Numbered from the stretch's first letter, positions 7,971 through 17,218 are shown. The stretch is DNA of 39,314 nucleotides from Fibrobacter sp. (GCA_031271785.1 JAISUZ010000037.1:1-39314), one strand, 5' to 3'. The notes: generated by a model not told the origin, from the sequence alone. A program made the numbers and translations.

Positions 7971-10325
7971 TTATTCCAGGTCTTTGCCCGGTTCTTCTTG
8001 CTTTTGCGATACGAACGGCGCGAAAAGAAAGCAAAATAAAATCCCTAAAAAGACGGAAAGCCCAAACTGCGATACCGGGGCAAACGAACTGAGCGAAAGG
8101 GCGCCGAAAGAGAGTTCCGTCGTTACCATGGAAAGGAATACCGCAAGCATCGTCACCGCGTAATTTTTCTTTTTTTCCGAGAAAAAGAGAACGTAATCGA
8201 TACCGATGCCGAGCGTGAGGATAATCCCTGCCACCGCAAAGAAGTTAAAAGGACGCCCTAAATAACCGAAAACGGCAATCGTCGTCAAAACCGAAAGCAA
8301 CGGCGTGGCGATAATCAAAAGCGTTTGACGGAGCGCATAAAATTTTAACAGTACGAAGAAAATAAAAACATAAACCGCAAAAATCATCAAAAGCGAAATT
8401 TGAGAATAGCGTGTGAGTTCGTTTCCGATATCCTCTATTTTATCGACAAAATAAACCGAATCGAACCGGCTTGCGAGTTGTTTTAAAGCCGGGCGGTCCT
8501 TTTCCCGAAGCGGAAGTATTACGCTGAAATATTCTTCCCCCACTTTTCCGATCTGCAAATTGGAAACAAGCGCGGAGAGTGTTTCCGGAATTTTATCAAA
8601 AGTCAAAAAACGGGTAGCGGCAAGTTCAAAATCCCGGAGAAACTTCGATTCCGCCGAATCGCTTAACCCGAGAAGTTCAAACTGCCGGGCGGATTCCGGC
8701 AAAAGGCGTTCCCGGACGGTTTCGTAAGAATATGCCTGATGTTTGAGAGACGGGAGAAATTGCGAAAGCGATACATAGCCTTCCAAAATATTTTCCTGCT
8801 GCATGGAATCGAGAGCGATTCGAAATGCTTCTTCTTTTTGCAAAAGTTCTTCCGCCGAATTTCCTTTGACGATAAAGAACCAGCCGGAAGACCCATGATT
8901 TAAAATTTCAGCGGCAAATTTTTCCGATTCCAAAAGCTTCGCGGACATTTTGTATAAAGAGCGAATATCATTTTTAAAATTCACCTGATAAATACCGAAA
9001 GCCAAAACACCCGCAAACAATACAAAAACCCCCGCCCGCACCATTTTAGGAATCGCGCGTACTTTAGCATAACCTTTCATTAAAAAATGCGGAAAGGCGA
9101 GCGGCAATTTCTGTTTTTCCACCTTAGGGAGCGGTAAATACGGAAACGCGAGCTGAATCACAAGAAATGAACTTAAAAGCCCCGCGAGGGAAAAGAACGC
9201 CATCTGTTTCAACAGCAAAAACGGCATTAACACGAGCGCCACATAACTGAGTTGTGTGGTGAAAAAACCGATGCTGACCTGCTTGATAATTTTCTTACGC
9301 ACATCAAAACCGCTCCGGTTGTTTTCCTTATTTTTCCAATGCGTGAAAAAATGAAGCGAGTAATCGATACTGATTCCAATGAGGGTTGTGCCGAAAATAA
9401 AGGTAAAAGTGTGAATTTCTCCGAAAATCAATTTCGTCGCCGAAGCGGCAAATAAAATCGAAGTGATAATCACGGTTACCGTGGATAAAATCGGAATCGG
9501 CGTGCGGAAGACGGATAAAAGAAGGATCACGATGAGAATCATCGAAAGCGTGCTGATAAGAGAAATCTCTTTTTTTGCTTCCGTAGAACTTTCATAAGTA
9601 TGGAAAGGCACCCCGGAGAAAACCGTCCGAACACCTTTACTTTCCAGTTGATCCGCCAAGAGGCGCATTTTCCCGATGATATGATTTTCTTCCGCAATCG
9701 CGAGTACATCATCCGAAAGCGCACCGTCGATAAAGACAAAATAAGATCCTTTATTTTCAAAAACACGGTAACCGTCTTTCAGAGTGAAGGCCATTTTCTG
9801 CAAAGCCGGCGAAGTCAGATAATCGTTAAAAAGATTTTCCGTAAGGAGAAACGGGTCTTGCTCCAAGTTTTCAAGAGATGAAAAGGAAAACGTACCATAT
9901 ACCCGACCAAGGGCTTCGCGCTGTACTTCCTCCGCATTCAGATTTTGAAGCCGCTCTGCTTTTTGAAGCGCATAACGGTAATCGAAAAGGAAGTTTTTGA
10001 AATCGTTGAGAGAAAATTCGGGGACACGGCAATTTATTTTCCCAAGCCCCGCCGATTTTTGAATTTCTCCGCAAAAAGAATCTGCCGAAAGTTTCGCTGT
10101 TTCAAAATTTTCATGCCCGATAAACACAAAAAATTTGGATGAGTTCGCGGAACTCCAGACTTTTTCCGCTTCCGCGATTTCTTTGAGTTCGTGAGATTCC
10201 GGGAGAATGGAGTAAAAATCGGAACTGATTTTCCATGAAGAAGTAAACGCAAATGCGATAACGGTCAAATAAACCAAAACGAAAAGCGCAAGCGCTATGC
10301 CGTTTTTGGTGTATTTACTCGGCAA
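7971..10325 (-). CDS. apeM: MMPL/RND-family exporter (ApeM)
   Basis: Inner-membrane RND/MMPL transporter of 784 residues, predicted to move the aryl polyene lipid out of the inner membrane. It has the two-fold MMPL layout: one N-terminal membrane segment, a large periplasmic domain with FSGVPF, five membrane helices around 260-400, then a second membrane segment, periplasmic domain and helices to the end. Glycine-rich segments typical of the family occur (IGISIDYSLHF, LGIGIDYVLFF). The only plausible start is TTG at 10323-10325, preceded by AGAGG and overlapping the LolA-like gene by 11 bases; no ATG occurs before the first membrane helix. Confidence 0.87.
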   Translation of the reverse strand: MPSKYTKNGIALALFVLVYLTVIAFAFTSSWKISSDFYSILPESHELKEIAEAEKVWSSANSSKFFVFIGHENFETAKLSADSFCGEIQKSAGLGKINCRVPEFSLNDFKNFLFDYRYALQKAERLQNLNAEEVQREALGRVYGTFSFSSLENLEQDPFLLTENLFNDYLTSPALQKMAFTLKDGYRVFENKGSYFVFIDGALSDDVLAIAEENHIIGKMRLLADQLESKGVRTVFSGVPFHTYESSTEAKKEISLISTLSMILIVILLLSVFRTPIPILSTVTVIITSILFAASATKLIFGEIHTFTFIFGTTLIGISIDYSLHFFTHWKNKENNRSGFDVRKKIIKQVSIGFFTTQLSYVALVLMPFLLLKQMAFFSLAGLLSSFLVIQLAFPYLPLPKVEKQKLPLAFPHFLMKGYAKVRAIPKMVRAGVFVLFAGVLAFGIYQVNFKNDIRSLYKMSAKLLESEKFAAEILNHGSSGWFFIVKGNSAEELLQKEEAFRIALDSMQQENILEGYVSLSQFLPSLKHQAYSYETVRERLLPESARQFELLGLSDSAESKFLRDFELAATRFLTFDKIPETLSALVSNLQIGKVGEEYFSVILPLREKDRPALKQLASRFDSVYFVDKIEDIGNELTRYSQISLLMIFAVYVFIFFVLLKFYALRQTLLIIATPLLSVLTTIAVFGYLGRPFNFFAVAGIILTLGIGIDYVLFFSEKKKNYAVTMLAVFLSMVTTELSFGALSLSSFAPVSQFGLSVFLGILFCFLFAPFVSQKQEEPGKDLE

Positions 10326-10995
10326 GGAACGCCTCTTGCTCTTCTTTCGTTAAACGTTCCGGAAATTGGTGACCGGAAAATTGATACACGATTTGATCGC
10401 CGTTGCTTTCTTTCAGAATGCAATCCGCGAGTACGGAATCCACGCGAATATAAATAAAGGCAAATAAATCCCGAAGCGTTTTATCTTTCGGAATCAGCCC
10501 GATATGCGAGCCGGGGAGCACTCCCTTTTTATGAGGAGGCTGTGAAAAAAAATAAATATCGAAACGCCCGTAAAGTTCTGCGGGTTTTCCGGAGAAAACC
10601 GCCTGAATGGTTTTAGCGAATTCGCGGAATACGGCGTTATCCGCCGTATGAATTACCTGATATTTCCCTTGCGGCGTTTTCTGCACCACTTTGGAATCGG
10701 TCACGGCAAGCAGTAACGGAAACGGTTTTTGCGTATCCCACAAAATGCCGTCCTGTTCGGAAATCAAAAAAACGCCTTCCGACTCAAACGTCCGCGAAAG
10801 TTTGGTAATGACTTTCTTTTGTTTGAAATTCCCCTTCACAATCGGGTATTTGGCAAGCTGCAGACAAACTTCTTCAAAAAGGGGTTTATCCTCTTCGTTC
10901 AGCGGCATACGAAAAACCGTGAATTCTTCCGAAGGTTCTTGAGCCGAAAGAATTCCTGCAAGCGTAAAAAGCAGAGGCAGAAAAACTTTAAGCAT
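10315..10995 (-). CDS. apeL: LolA-like outer-membrane lipoprotein carrier (ApeL)
   Basis: Exported 226-residue protein with a Sec signal (residues 1-18, probable cleavage after LSA) and a LolA/LolB-type fold. GNFKQKKVITKLSRTFESEG and the later GILWDTQKPFP are the usual start of LolA-like proteins. In APE loci this protein is the presumed periplasmic carrier for the pigment between the exporter and the outer membrane. It overlaps the thioesterase gene by 8 bases and the exporter gene by 11 bases. Confidence 0.85.
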   Translation of the reverse strand: MLKVFLPLLFTLAGILSAQEPSEEFTVFRMPLNEEDKPLFEEVCLQLAKYPIVKGNFKQKKVITKLSRTFESEGVFLISEQDGILWDTQKPFPLLLAVTDSKVVQKTPQGKYQVIHTADNAVFREFAKTIQAVFSGKPAELYGRFDIYFFSQPPHKKGVLPGSHIGLIPKDKTLRDLFAFIYIRVDSVLADCILKESNGDQIVYQFSGHQFPERLTKEEQEAFLAE

Positions 10996-11428
10996 CCGCT
11001 TCTCCGTTCTTCAAATAGTATTCCACTTTATCCAAAAACACTTTCGGCGACACAAATTGGGATTCCATGGTTTTCAAATCCACCGCCATCTGCATGCTTT
11101 CCGCTTTGGTTAAAACCATTCCCGTTTCAAGGTCTTCAATCTTATAAGCGAGTTTTAAGCAATTTTCATATTCCACAATAGTTGCCGTAATCCGCACCTT
11201 TTGTAAAAACCGGAGAGGGCGAATATACTTCACATGAATATCCACCACCGGAAAAGCAAAACCGCTTTTCTCCATGGCGGCGTAATCATAACGGAGCTTG
11301 GAAAGCAATGCACAACGCGCCCGTTCCATGTATTTCACATAATTGCCGTGCCAAACGATATTCATGGAATCCACATCGTAAAATTCCACTTGAAAATCAA
11401 CGGAGGCGCTGACGGTTTTATTTTCCAT
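10988..11428 (-). CDS. apeK: YbgC/FadM-like acyl thioesterase (ApeK)
   Basis: Hot-dog fold acyl-CoA/ACP thioesterase. I choose the ATG at 11426-11428, which forms a one-base TAATG overlap with the ammonia lyase stop and gives 146 residues; an upstream frame extension adds four residues. The 4-hydroxybenzoyl-CoA thioesterase-type motif YDVDSMNIVWHGNYVKYMER is intact, with Asp20 as probable catalytic residue. It may release or edit PKS intermediates. Position between the lyase and the LolA-like gene agrees with apeK. Confidence 0.87.
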   Translation of the reverse strand: MENKTVSASVDFQVEFYDVDSMNIVWHGNYVKYMERARCALLSKLRYDYAAMEKSGFAFPVVDIHVKYIRPLRFLQKVRITATIVEYENCLKLAYKIEDLETGMVLTKAESMQMAVDLKTMESQFVSPKVFLDKVEYYLKNGEADA

Positions 11429-12954
11429 TAAACGCTCCAACGTTTGAGGCGAATCAGTTCTACCGTTTCGCGGAGTTCATGTTCCAGCGGGCGGTCTTCC
11501 GCTAAAAACTCAAAAGAATCGCACAACTGTTCGTATGTTTTTTCCACTCCTTTCAGTTTTTCCCGGGAAATTTCTTTTTTGAGAACCCGGAGACGGAGAG
11601 CCTGAGCGGCGGCGAGCAAACAGGCGGCAGCCACTTGTTCCGTGAGCTCGAGAACACGAATACAATCGCGAGCCGCGATAGTTCCCATACTGACTTTATC
11701 CTGATTATGGCACTCGGTTGAGCGGGAGAACACGCTCATGGGCATTGTATTTTTGAGCGCCTCCGCCGTCCAGGCCGAAGCCGCAATCTGCACGGCTTTA
11801 AACCCGTGATGATAGGAATACTTGCCTTCCGAGCCCGAAAGATTCGGAGGGAGACCGCGGTTAAATTTCACATCGACCATAACGGCAAGCTGACGGTCCA
11901 AAAGATCGGCGAGGTTTGCCACCACATTTTTCAAAGAATCCATAGCAAAAGCAATATGACCGCCGTAAAAATGACCGCCGTGGAAAACCGAGCGCAGTTC
12001 CGGATCAATAATCGGGTTATCGTTCGCGCTGTTCATCTCGACTTCAATCAACTGCCGGAAGAGTTTCTCCGCATCGTAAAAAACACCGATGACATGAGGC
12101 GCGCAGCGAATGGAATACGGATCCTGAATTTTTTCGGGAACAATGTTTTCTTCCGAATCCGAAGCAAGTACTTCACGGATTTTTGCCGCCGCCAGATTTT
12201 GCCCCGGATGCGGCTTCACCTCAAAAAGGCGTTCGTAAAAATGGTAAGCATTTCCTTTTAACGCCATCGAATTCATAGCCGTGACGCGGCACGCGACATC
12301 CGCCAAATAAGAAGCCTTGGAAAACGCAAGGCACGCTACGGCATTCATTACCGCCGTTCCGTTCATGATCGCAATCGCTTCTTTAGGGCGGAAACGGTAA
12401 GGGCGCAATTCCAATTCCTTTAAAACATCAAGCGCCAAACGGCGTTTTCCTTGATACAGCACTTCGCGTTCGCCGATCAAAACGGCAGCGAGGTAAGAGA
12501 GCGGCGTTAAATCTCCGCTAGCCCCCACGGAACCTTCTTCCGGAATCAGCGGCAAGATATCATGTTCGAGTAAAAAAGCAATCCGCCGAAGAAGTTCCAT
12601 ACTCACGCCGGAAAATCCTTGAGAGAGCGTATTTAAACGCACCGCGATAATGGCGCGGGTGGTTTCCGGAGTGAAATGATTTCCCATGCCGCAACCGTGA
12701 TAACGCGTGAGGTTCACAGGTAAATCGTAATAATGTTCGGGAGGCACCACCTGCGTACAGGAATCGCCGTAACCGGTAGTCACGCCGTAAATGCCGCCGT
12801 GTTCCTGTAAAGCTTCATCTAAAAAAGTAGCGCCGCTCTCAATTTTACGGATAAACGAAGGCTCATCACATAACGTTACGGCACATTCTCTCCGGGCAAT
12901 CGCTTCGATCATTTCAATCGTTAAAAAATCTTTTCCAATAACCACTTGTTTCAT
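11428..12954 (-). CDS. MIO-type aromatic amino acid ammonia lyase (HAL/TAL family)
   Basis: Lyase of 508 residues from the ATG at 12952-12954, which overlaps the acyltransferase stop as ATGA and has AGGAAA upstream. The MIO prosthetic group triad Ala-Ser-Gly is at 145-147 (GSVGASGDLTPLS). The catalytic tyrosine is in IYGVTTGYGDS and the SANDNPIID motif is present. It would deaminate tyrosine or phenylalanine (possibly histidine) to the aryl acrylate used as APE starter. The substrate-selectivity pair is Tyr-His (residues 85-86, in TRYHGCG), unlike the classical Ser-His of histidine lyases, His-Leu of bacterial tyrosine lyases or Phe-Leu of phenylalanine lyases, so the substrate cannot be read off directly. 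No hut genes are nearby, arguing against histidine catabolism. Confidence 0.9.
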   Translation of the reverse strand: MKQVVIGKDFLTIEMIEAIARRECAVTLCDEPSFIRKIESGATFLDEALQEHGGIYGVTTGYGDSCTQVVPPEHYYDLPVNLTRYHGCGMGNHFTPETTRAIIAVRLNTLSQGFSGVSMELLRRIAFLLEHDILPLIPEEGSVGASGDLTPLSYLAAVLIGEREVLYQGKRRLALDVLKELELRPYRFRPKEAIAIMNGTAVMNAVACLAFSKASYLADVACRVTAMNSMALKGNAYHFYERLFEVKPHPGQNLAAAKIREVLASDSEENIVPEKIQDPYSIRCAPHVIGVFYDAEKLFRQLIEVEMNSANDNPIIDPELRSVFHGGHFYGGHIAFAMDSLKNVVANLADLLDRQLAVMVDVKFNRGLPPNLSGSEGKYSYHHGFKAVQIAASAWTAEALKNTMPMSVFSRSTECHNQDKVSMGTIAARDCIRVLELTEQVAAACLLAAAQALRLRVLKKEISREKLKGVEKTYEQLCDSFEFLAEDRPLEHELRETVELIRLKRWSV

Positions 12955-13919
12955 ACGGTTTCCTTTTCTTCCAAAGCAGGATGCTCCCAAAAATTGTAAA
13001 AATTATACCACTGATAAGGGTGTTTCACGCAAAGCGTTTCCAAATGAGCCACATATTCTTTCATGAGAGCCGCAAGCATTTCCGGACGGTTTTTCCGCGG
13101 TCCATTCAAAGAAGTTTCCGCCTTAAAAATATGCATTTCATAAGGCGCACGAAAGTCCAAATCGCGTTTCCGGACGGCAAAGGCAAAGTAAACCGGAGCC
13201 TGCACGAGAGCCGCGAGCGTAAAAGCGCCCTGCGGGAAATAAGCGGTTTTTCCTAAAAAAGAAACTTCGGAACTGCGTGCCCGTGTTTTGGCCGCCGTGC
13301 GGTCGCCGGCAATTACCACCACATTTCCGTTTTTAACTTGTTCGGTAATTGAAATAACCGTGTCCGGGCCGATCGAATTGGCATCGATGATTTTTTCAAT
13401 AAGCCCGGGATTCACCTGCCGGAGCATTGTGTTAAAACGCACCGTACCCGAAAAATCCACCACCGGCAACACCTCGAAAGGGCGCGCCGCGTGAGTATTA
13501 TTAAACCCGGTAAAAGAGCGGAGCATTTCCATATTCCCCAAATGAGAACAAATTAAGAATGCGCCGTGTCCCTCATTGAGTTCCGCCACCAGTTTTTGAA
13601 TATCGTCGTTTTGAGTTTCGATGGAAGCGAGCGGTACATTGTTCCCCCAGCCCGCAATTTTTTCAAACATGGAAAACGAGAACGATAAAAAATGTAAATA
13701 CACCGAAAACACAGTCGCCCGTTTTCCGGCATGAATTAAAAAATTTCTCGACAACACGCGTTCATCGCGAGCGCCGAGAAAAAAGAAAAACGTCACGACA
13801 GCAATCACCGGAAACCTGACAAAATAAGGCGCGGCGCCGGCAATCCAAAACATGAAACGGAACTGCCAATCCCCTTTTCCGAATTCCTGTTTTTCCGACC
13901 AGTGCTTATCTTTTCCCAT
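12951..13919 (-). CDS. LpxL/HtrB-like acyltransferase (C-terminal half of ApeJ)
   Basis: Membrane-associated acyltransferase of 322 residues from the ATG at 13917-13919. An upstream in-frame start at 13955 would add 12 residues inside the glycosyltransferase gene. The LpxL/HtrB motif HX4E appears as H126-LGNM-E131, and a hydrophobic segment lies at about 28-50. In many APE loci a glycosyltransferase and this acyltransferase form one ApeJ polypeptide; here they are separate frames overlapping by 14 bases. It may add a fatty acyl chain to the pigment's lipid anchor. It overlaps the lyase gene as ATGA. Confidence 0.82.
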   Translation of the reverse strand: MGKDKHWSEKQEFGKGDWQFRFMFWIAGAAPYFVRFPVIAVVTFFFFLGARDERVLSRNFLIHAGKRATVFSVYLHFLSFSFSMFEKIAGWGNNVPLASIETQNDDIQKLVAELNEGHGAFLICSHLGNMEMLRSFTGFNNTHAARPFEVLPVVDFSGTVRFNTMLRQVNPGLIEKIIDANSIGPDTVISITEQVKNGNVVVIAGDRTAAKTRARSSEVSFLGKTAYFPQGAFTLAALVQAPVYFAFAVRKRDLDFRAPYEMHIFKAETSLNGPRKNRPEMLAALMKEYVAHLETLCVKHPYQWYNFYNFWEHPALEEKETV

Positions 13920-14673
13920 GGTTCTTGATTTTGCGGTAAAGGAGAAGCGGCGCACGAACGAGCATCCCGAGAAACAGAATCGCGTGAAGCCTTGAAATAC
14001 GCAGATTATCGCGGATCATGCGGAAATGCGAAATACCGTCTTCGGGGTAAGAAACTTTTACCGGATAAAAATGCATTTTCACGTTTCCCCAATAAAGGCG
14101 CACTAAAATTTCAATATCGAATCCCATGCGGTAATCCGAAAAGCCGCGTTTTAACAGCTTGCTTGTGGACTTCAAAGGATAAACGCGAAAACCGCACATC
14201 GCATCGGGAATATCGCAGGAAAGCGTTTCGAGAGCTACCCAAAAATTCGTAATTTTCCGACCGTGTTCACGGCTCTTGGGAACGCTTTTATCATATTGCG
14301 GTATGCCGCCGATCAAAGCCCGCGGATGTTTCTCCGCTGCTTTTAAGAAAAACGGAATCGCAGATAAATCGTGCTGACAATCCGCATCAATTTGGAGCGC
14401 GTGAGAAAACCCGAGTTTGTTCGCCACGAGAAACCCGGCCGAAACCGCGCCGCCCTTCCCCCGGTTTTCAGGGAGCGTCACGAGGTTAATTTCTGGAAAC
14501 GCACGCATAAGGCGCAGAATATCCGCTTTTGTTTCTTCATCGCTGCCGTCGTCCACAAGAACTACAGGGAGCGCATTCTCCCGCAAAACTTCCATGAGTG
14601 AAAAAAGCGTTCGCCCATGATTATAACAAGGGATCACGGCACAAGCATCAACGGTAAAAGCATCTTTATTCAT
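13906..14673 (-). CDS. apeJ: Family 2 glycosyltransferase (N-terminal half of ApeJ)
   Basis: Cytoplasmic GT-A fold glycosyltransferase of 255 residues. Nucleotide-sugar motifs are CAVIPCYNHGRTL near the N-terminus, VDDGSDE (40-46), RGKGGAVSAGF (71-81) and the metal-binding DAD (96-98). The C-terminus resembles polyprenyl-phosphate glycosyltransferases of the DPG-synthase type but lacks strong membrane helices. It probably adds a sugar to the aryl polyene or its lipid anchor. ATGA overlap with the upstream fusion gene and 14-base overlap with the acyltransferase suggest tightly coupled translation. Confidence 0.85.
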   Translation of the reverse strand: MNKDAFTVDACAVIPCYNHGRTLFSLMEVLRENALPVVLVDDGSDEETKADILRLMRAFPEINLVTLPENRGKGGAVSAGFLVANKLGFSHALQIDADCQHDLSAIPFFLKAAEKHPRALIGGIPQYDKSVPKSREHGRKITNFWVALETLSCDIPDAMCGFRVYPLKSTSKLLKRGFSDYRMGFDIEILVRLYWGNVKMHFYPVKVSYPEDGISHFRMIRDNLRISRLHAILFLGMLVRAPLLLYRKIKNHGKR

Positions 14674-16961
14674 TCAAGAACCTCCATAAAAATCACTCCC
14701 GAAGAAAACAAGGCGCGACTCTCGGGACAAAGATAATTAAAGGTGATTTTCCCTTTCTCGCGGCTGTAAGAAGCCTCCAGACAAATGGGAGTATCCGGAA
14801 GAACCGGTTTTACAAACTTCACGCGGGAAATTTTGGAAAAACGAAGCGAACTCTGCAAATATTCGTGAGAAAAACGAATGGCGAGGTCAATTTGAACCAC
14901 GGCCGGCAACAAATGAAACTCGTTAAAATGACCGTCGTAATAGTCGCTGGATTTCGGCACGGTCAAAAGCACTTCCATTTTATCTTCACATACCCGAACA
15001 TCCCGGACAATCACATTTTGAGATTCTTTCACAAACAACTGTTCTATTTCCTTCCGTTTGATTTTCCCTTGGGTATCTCCGGGGAGACTCTCCGAATAGC
15101 GCCACTTTTTAGGGAGTACCGTTCTCTCCAAGTAACCCGAAAGATAGTTTTTAAAAAAATCGTTTCTCGCTTTTAGGGAACATTTTCCCAATTGTTCGCA
15201 CCCCGCCCGGTTCAGCACGACAGCCGCCCCCAAATACTCGCGGAACCCGGTAAGCGCCACCACGCAAACATCCTGCACAAGTCCGGTGGCGCGGATCCTC
15301 GACTCCACTTCGGTGAGCGAAATCCGTTTTTCCTCGATTTTTACAATCGAATCGATTCTGCCTTTCAAAATAAAAGAGCCGTCTTCATTGAATTCCACCA
15401 AATCGCCCGTGGTGAACCCCGCCGGGTCATTCAAGTAAGGCGAATATACTTTCAGACATCCGTTCTCTGTAAGTTCCATGCGGTTCACGCGGAAAGGTGT
15501 CCAGGCAAGCGACTTTTCCGCCACACGGTAAGCGATACCGCCGGTTTCCGTACTTCCGTAAATCTCCGCCGGGGAAGTTCCGGTAATGCGTTTGGCTTCC
15601 TGCGCCGCTTCTACCGGGAGCACGCCCCCCGATGAGAACAGAAGCGGCGGAATCTCAAAAATGTGATTCTCGAGTTTCGATTCGGCAAGCCGCTTGAGAA
15701 ACGCAGGGCTCGAAACCAAAACCAAAGGCTCGCGGCTGAAATGCTTTAAAGACTCGGGAATTTCAATGCGCTCGCTCCGGAACGGAACGCCGAGAGAAGC
15801 CGGGAGAAGCGCGGAAAATAAAAGTCCGTAAATATGATGGTGATTCACCGTTCCCACAAAACGCCGGGAAAGACAGGCTTCGCCCCAGAGGAATGAAAGT
15901 TCGGCGCCTTCCGCCTCAAACTGGAATAACTTTTTATGAACGGCTTTCGGCGCGCCGGTGGTACCCGAAGTATATAAGAATAAATCCGAATCTTTGGAAA
16001 CCGATACAAAGTCAACCGTTCCGGAACTGTTTTTCACGCATTCTGGAATTGAAAACGAATCCGCAATTTCCTGATCCGTAAGAATTCCCGTTTCCGCCTC
16101 TCGAATTTCCCGGAGAAAATCCGGAGCGCGGTTCGCCGTGAGGTATAATTTTTTACCTGTTTGGAGTACCGCCGTAAACGCGACTAAAAACCGGTAAACA
16201 TTTTCGGCATGAAGGATCCACCCGGAATAAGGCAATGAATTTATCTTCGCCCGAAGTGCTGCCGTATCGCGCACAAAATCGCCCCATGTCCGGTAACGTT
16301 TTTCTTCCCATTGATTTTCAAAGCATAAAATTTTTTCATCCGGATAAAGCCGGCGGTGCCATGCCGATAAAGGAGTGTAATTCGATTTCGGATATTTCTT
16401 TCGTACCTGTACCCGAACCGCATACTCAATTAAAAAAAGCAAGCCGATCAGAATGTAAGAAATCAACCCGTTGTAAAGCGACCAAATCCATTCGGAGCCG
16501 GCAAAAACGGTCGCCCAGGAAACCGAGCCGTTAAAGACAAAAAACAGGCACCAAACCAGCGTAACCTTAAAACAGTATTTTTCTACCGCAGAAACTGACG
16601 GAGATGTCGCAAGCGTTTTATCCTGCAAGAGCGCAAACCGAAAAACGAGCGACGGCGGGCGAAACAAAGTGGAACCGAAAACCCCAAGCAGCACCAGGTT
16701 GACAAGCACCGGATAAATTTTGAGAGTCGTTTCGCTGTTCGTGACCCAAACGAGAGCGACAAGCCCCAAAAGCCCGGCGAATAAAAACAGCGTTTTGCGG
16801 TTTTTTCCGCGAAGAAATGCGGAAAAATGAAACGCCGCCATGATAACCAAAAGGAGTGAAAGCACGCGCGGCTGTATCTTAAAATACAGCCCGGCAAAAA
16901 TTAAAACAGGGTAGCAAACCGAAAAGATTGTAAAAACAACCTTCCCTAAAACAGATTTCAT
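14670..16961 (-). CDS. apeH: Three-domain fusion: ApeG-like membrane part + ApeH AMP ligase + ApeI dehydratase
   Basis: A 763-residue protein that appears to join three APE functions. Residues 1-185 hold several membrane helices (about 8-27, 31-50, 57-74, 84-98, 131-153, 160-183), matching the small membrane protein ApeG. Residues about 200-640 are an adenylate-forming ligase with the P-loop-like LYTSGTTGAPKAVHK (329-343), YGSTETGG (468-475), TTGD (517-520), GRIDSIVKIEEKRIS (534-548) and a C-terminal GKIKRKE with probable catalytic Lys633. Residues about 645-763 are a hot-dog dehydratase with DGHFNEFHLLPAVVQ around His678. It would activate the aryl starter for ACP loading and supply the ApeI partner of ApeP. 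It overlaps the neighbouring genes by ATGA on both sides. Confidence 0.88.
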   Translation of the reverse strand: MKSVLGKVVFTIFSVCYPVLIFAGLYFKIQPRVLSLLLVIMAAFHFSAFLRGKNRKTLFLFAGLLGLVALVWVTNSETTLKIYPVLVNLVLLGVFGSTLFRPPSLVFRFALLQDKTLATSPSVSAVEKYCFKVTLVWCLFFVFNGSVSWATVFAGSEWIWSLYNGLISYILIGLLFLIEYAVRVQVRKKYPKSNYTPLSAWHRRLYPDEKILCFENQWEEKRYRTWGDFVRDTAALRAKINSLPYSGWILHAENVYRFLVAFTAVLQTGKKLYLTANRAPDFLREIREAETGILTDQEIADSFSIPECVKNSSGTVDFVSVSKDSDLFLYTSGTTGAPKAVHKKLFQFEAEGAELSFLWGEACLSRRFVGTVNHHHIYGLLFSALLPASLGVPFRSERIEIPESLKHFSREPLVLVSSPAFLKRLAESKLENHIFEIPPLLFSSGGVLPVEAAQEAKRITGTSPAEIYGSTETGGIAYRVAEKSLAWTPFRVNRMELTENGCLKVYSPYLNDPAGFTTGDLVEFNEDGSFILKGRIDSIVKIEEKRISLTEVESRIRATGLVQDVCVVALTGFREYLGAAVVLNRAGCEQLGKCSLKARNDFFKNYLSGYLERTVLPKKWRYSESLPGDTQGKIKRKEIEQLFVKESQNVIVRDVRVCEDKMEVLLTVPKSSDYYDGHFNEFHLLPAVVQIDLAIRFSHEYLQSSLRFSKISRVKFVKPVLPDTPICLEASYSREKGKITFNYLCPESRALFSSGVIFMEVLE

Positions 16962-17215
16962 TTGCCGGAAGAATCCTGCATCAAGTTGTCAATCGCGTTC
17001 ACCACGTCTTGCATGGTGCGTACTTGCTTGAAAACTTCCGGATCAATGTTTCTCGGGAGCATGGACTTTAATTTCACAATCAGATCCACCGCGTCGATGC
17101 TATCCAAATTGAGATCTTCATACAAACGCGCCTCGGGAGTCACCAAAGCCTCATCAATATCAAATTCATCCACTAATGTGTTTTTCAATTTTTCAAAAAT
17201 TTCATTTTTGTCCAT
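16958..17215 (-). CDS. apeF: Acyl carrier protein (ApeF)
   Basis: ACP of 85 residues with the phosphopantetheine site LNLDSIDAVDL (Ser39). A strong ribosome binding site AAGGAG overlaps the stop of the preceding ACP, three bases away. One of two adjacent ACPs, as in apeE-apeF; one probably carries the aryl starter and growing chain. Which ACP has which role cannot be decided from sequence. Confidence 0.9.
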   Translation of the reverse strand: MDKNEIFEKLKNTLVDEFDIDEALVTPEARLYEDLNLDSIDAVDLIVKLKSMLPRNIDPEVFKQVRTMQDVVNAIDNLMQDSSGK

Positions 17216-17218
17216 ATT

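Noticed and set aside
11428-12954. Histidine ammonia lyase HutH of histidine catabolism
   Set aside because: No hutU, hutI or hutG neighbours, and the gene is translationally coupled inside the APE operon with a Tyr-His rather than Ser-His pair.
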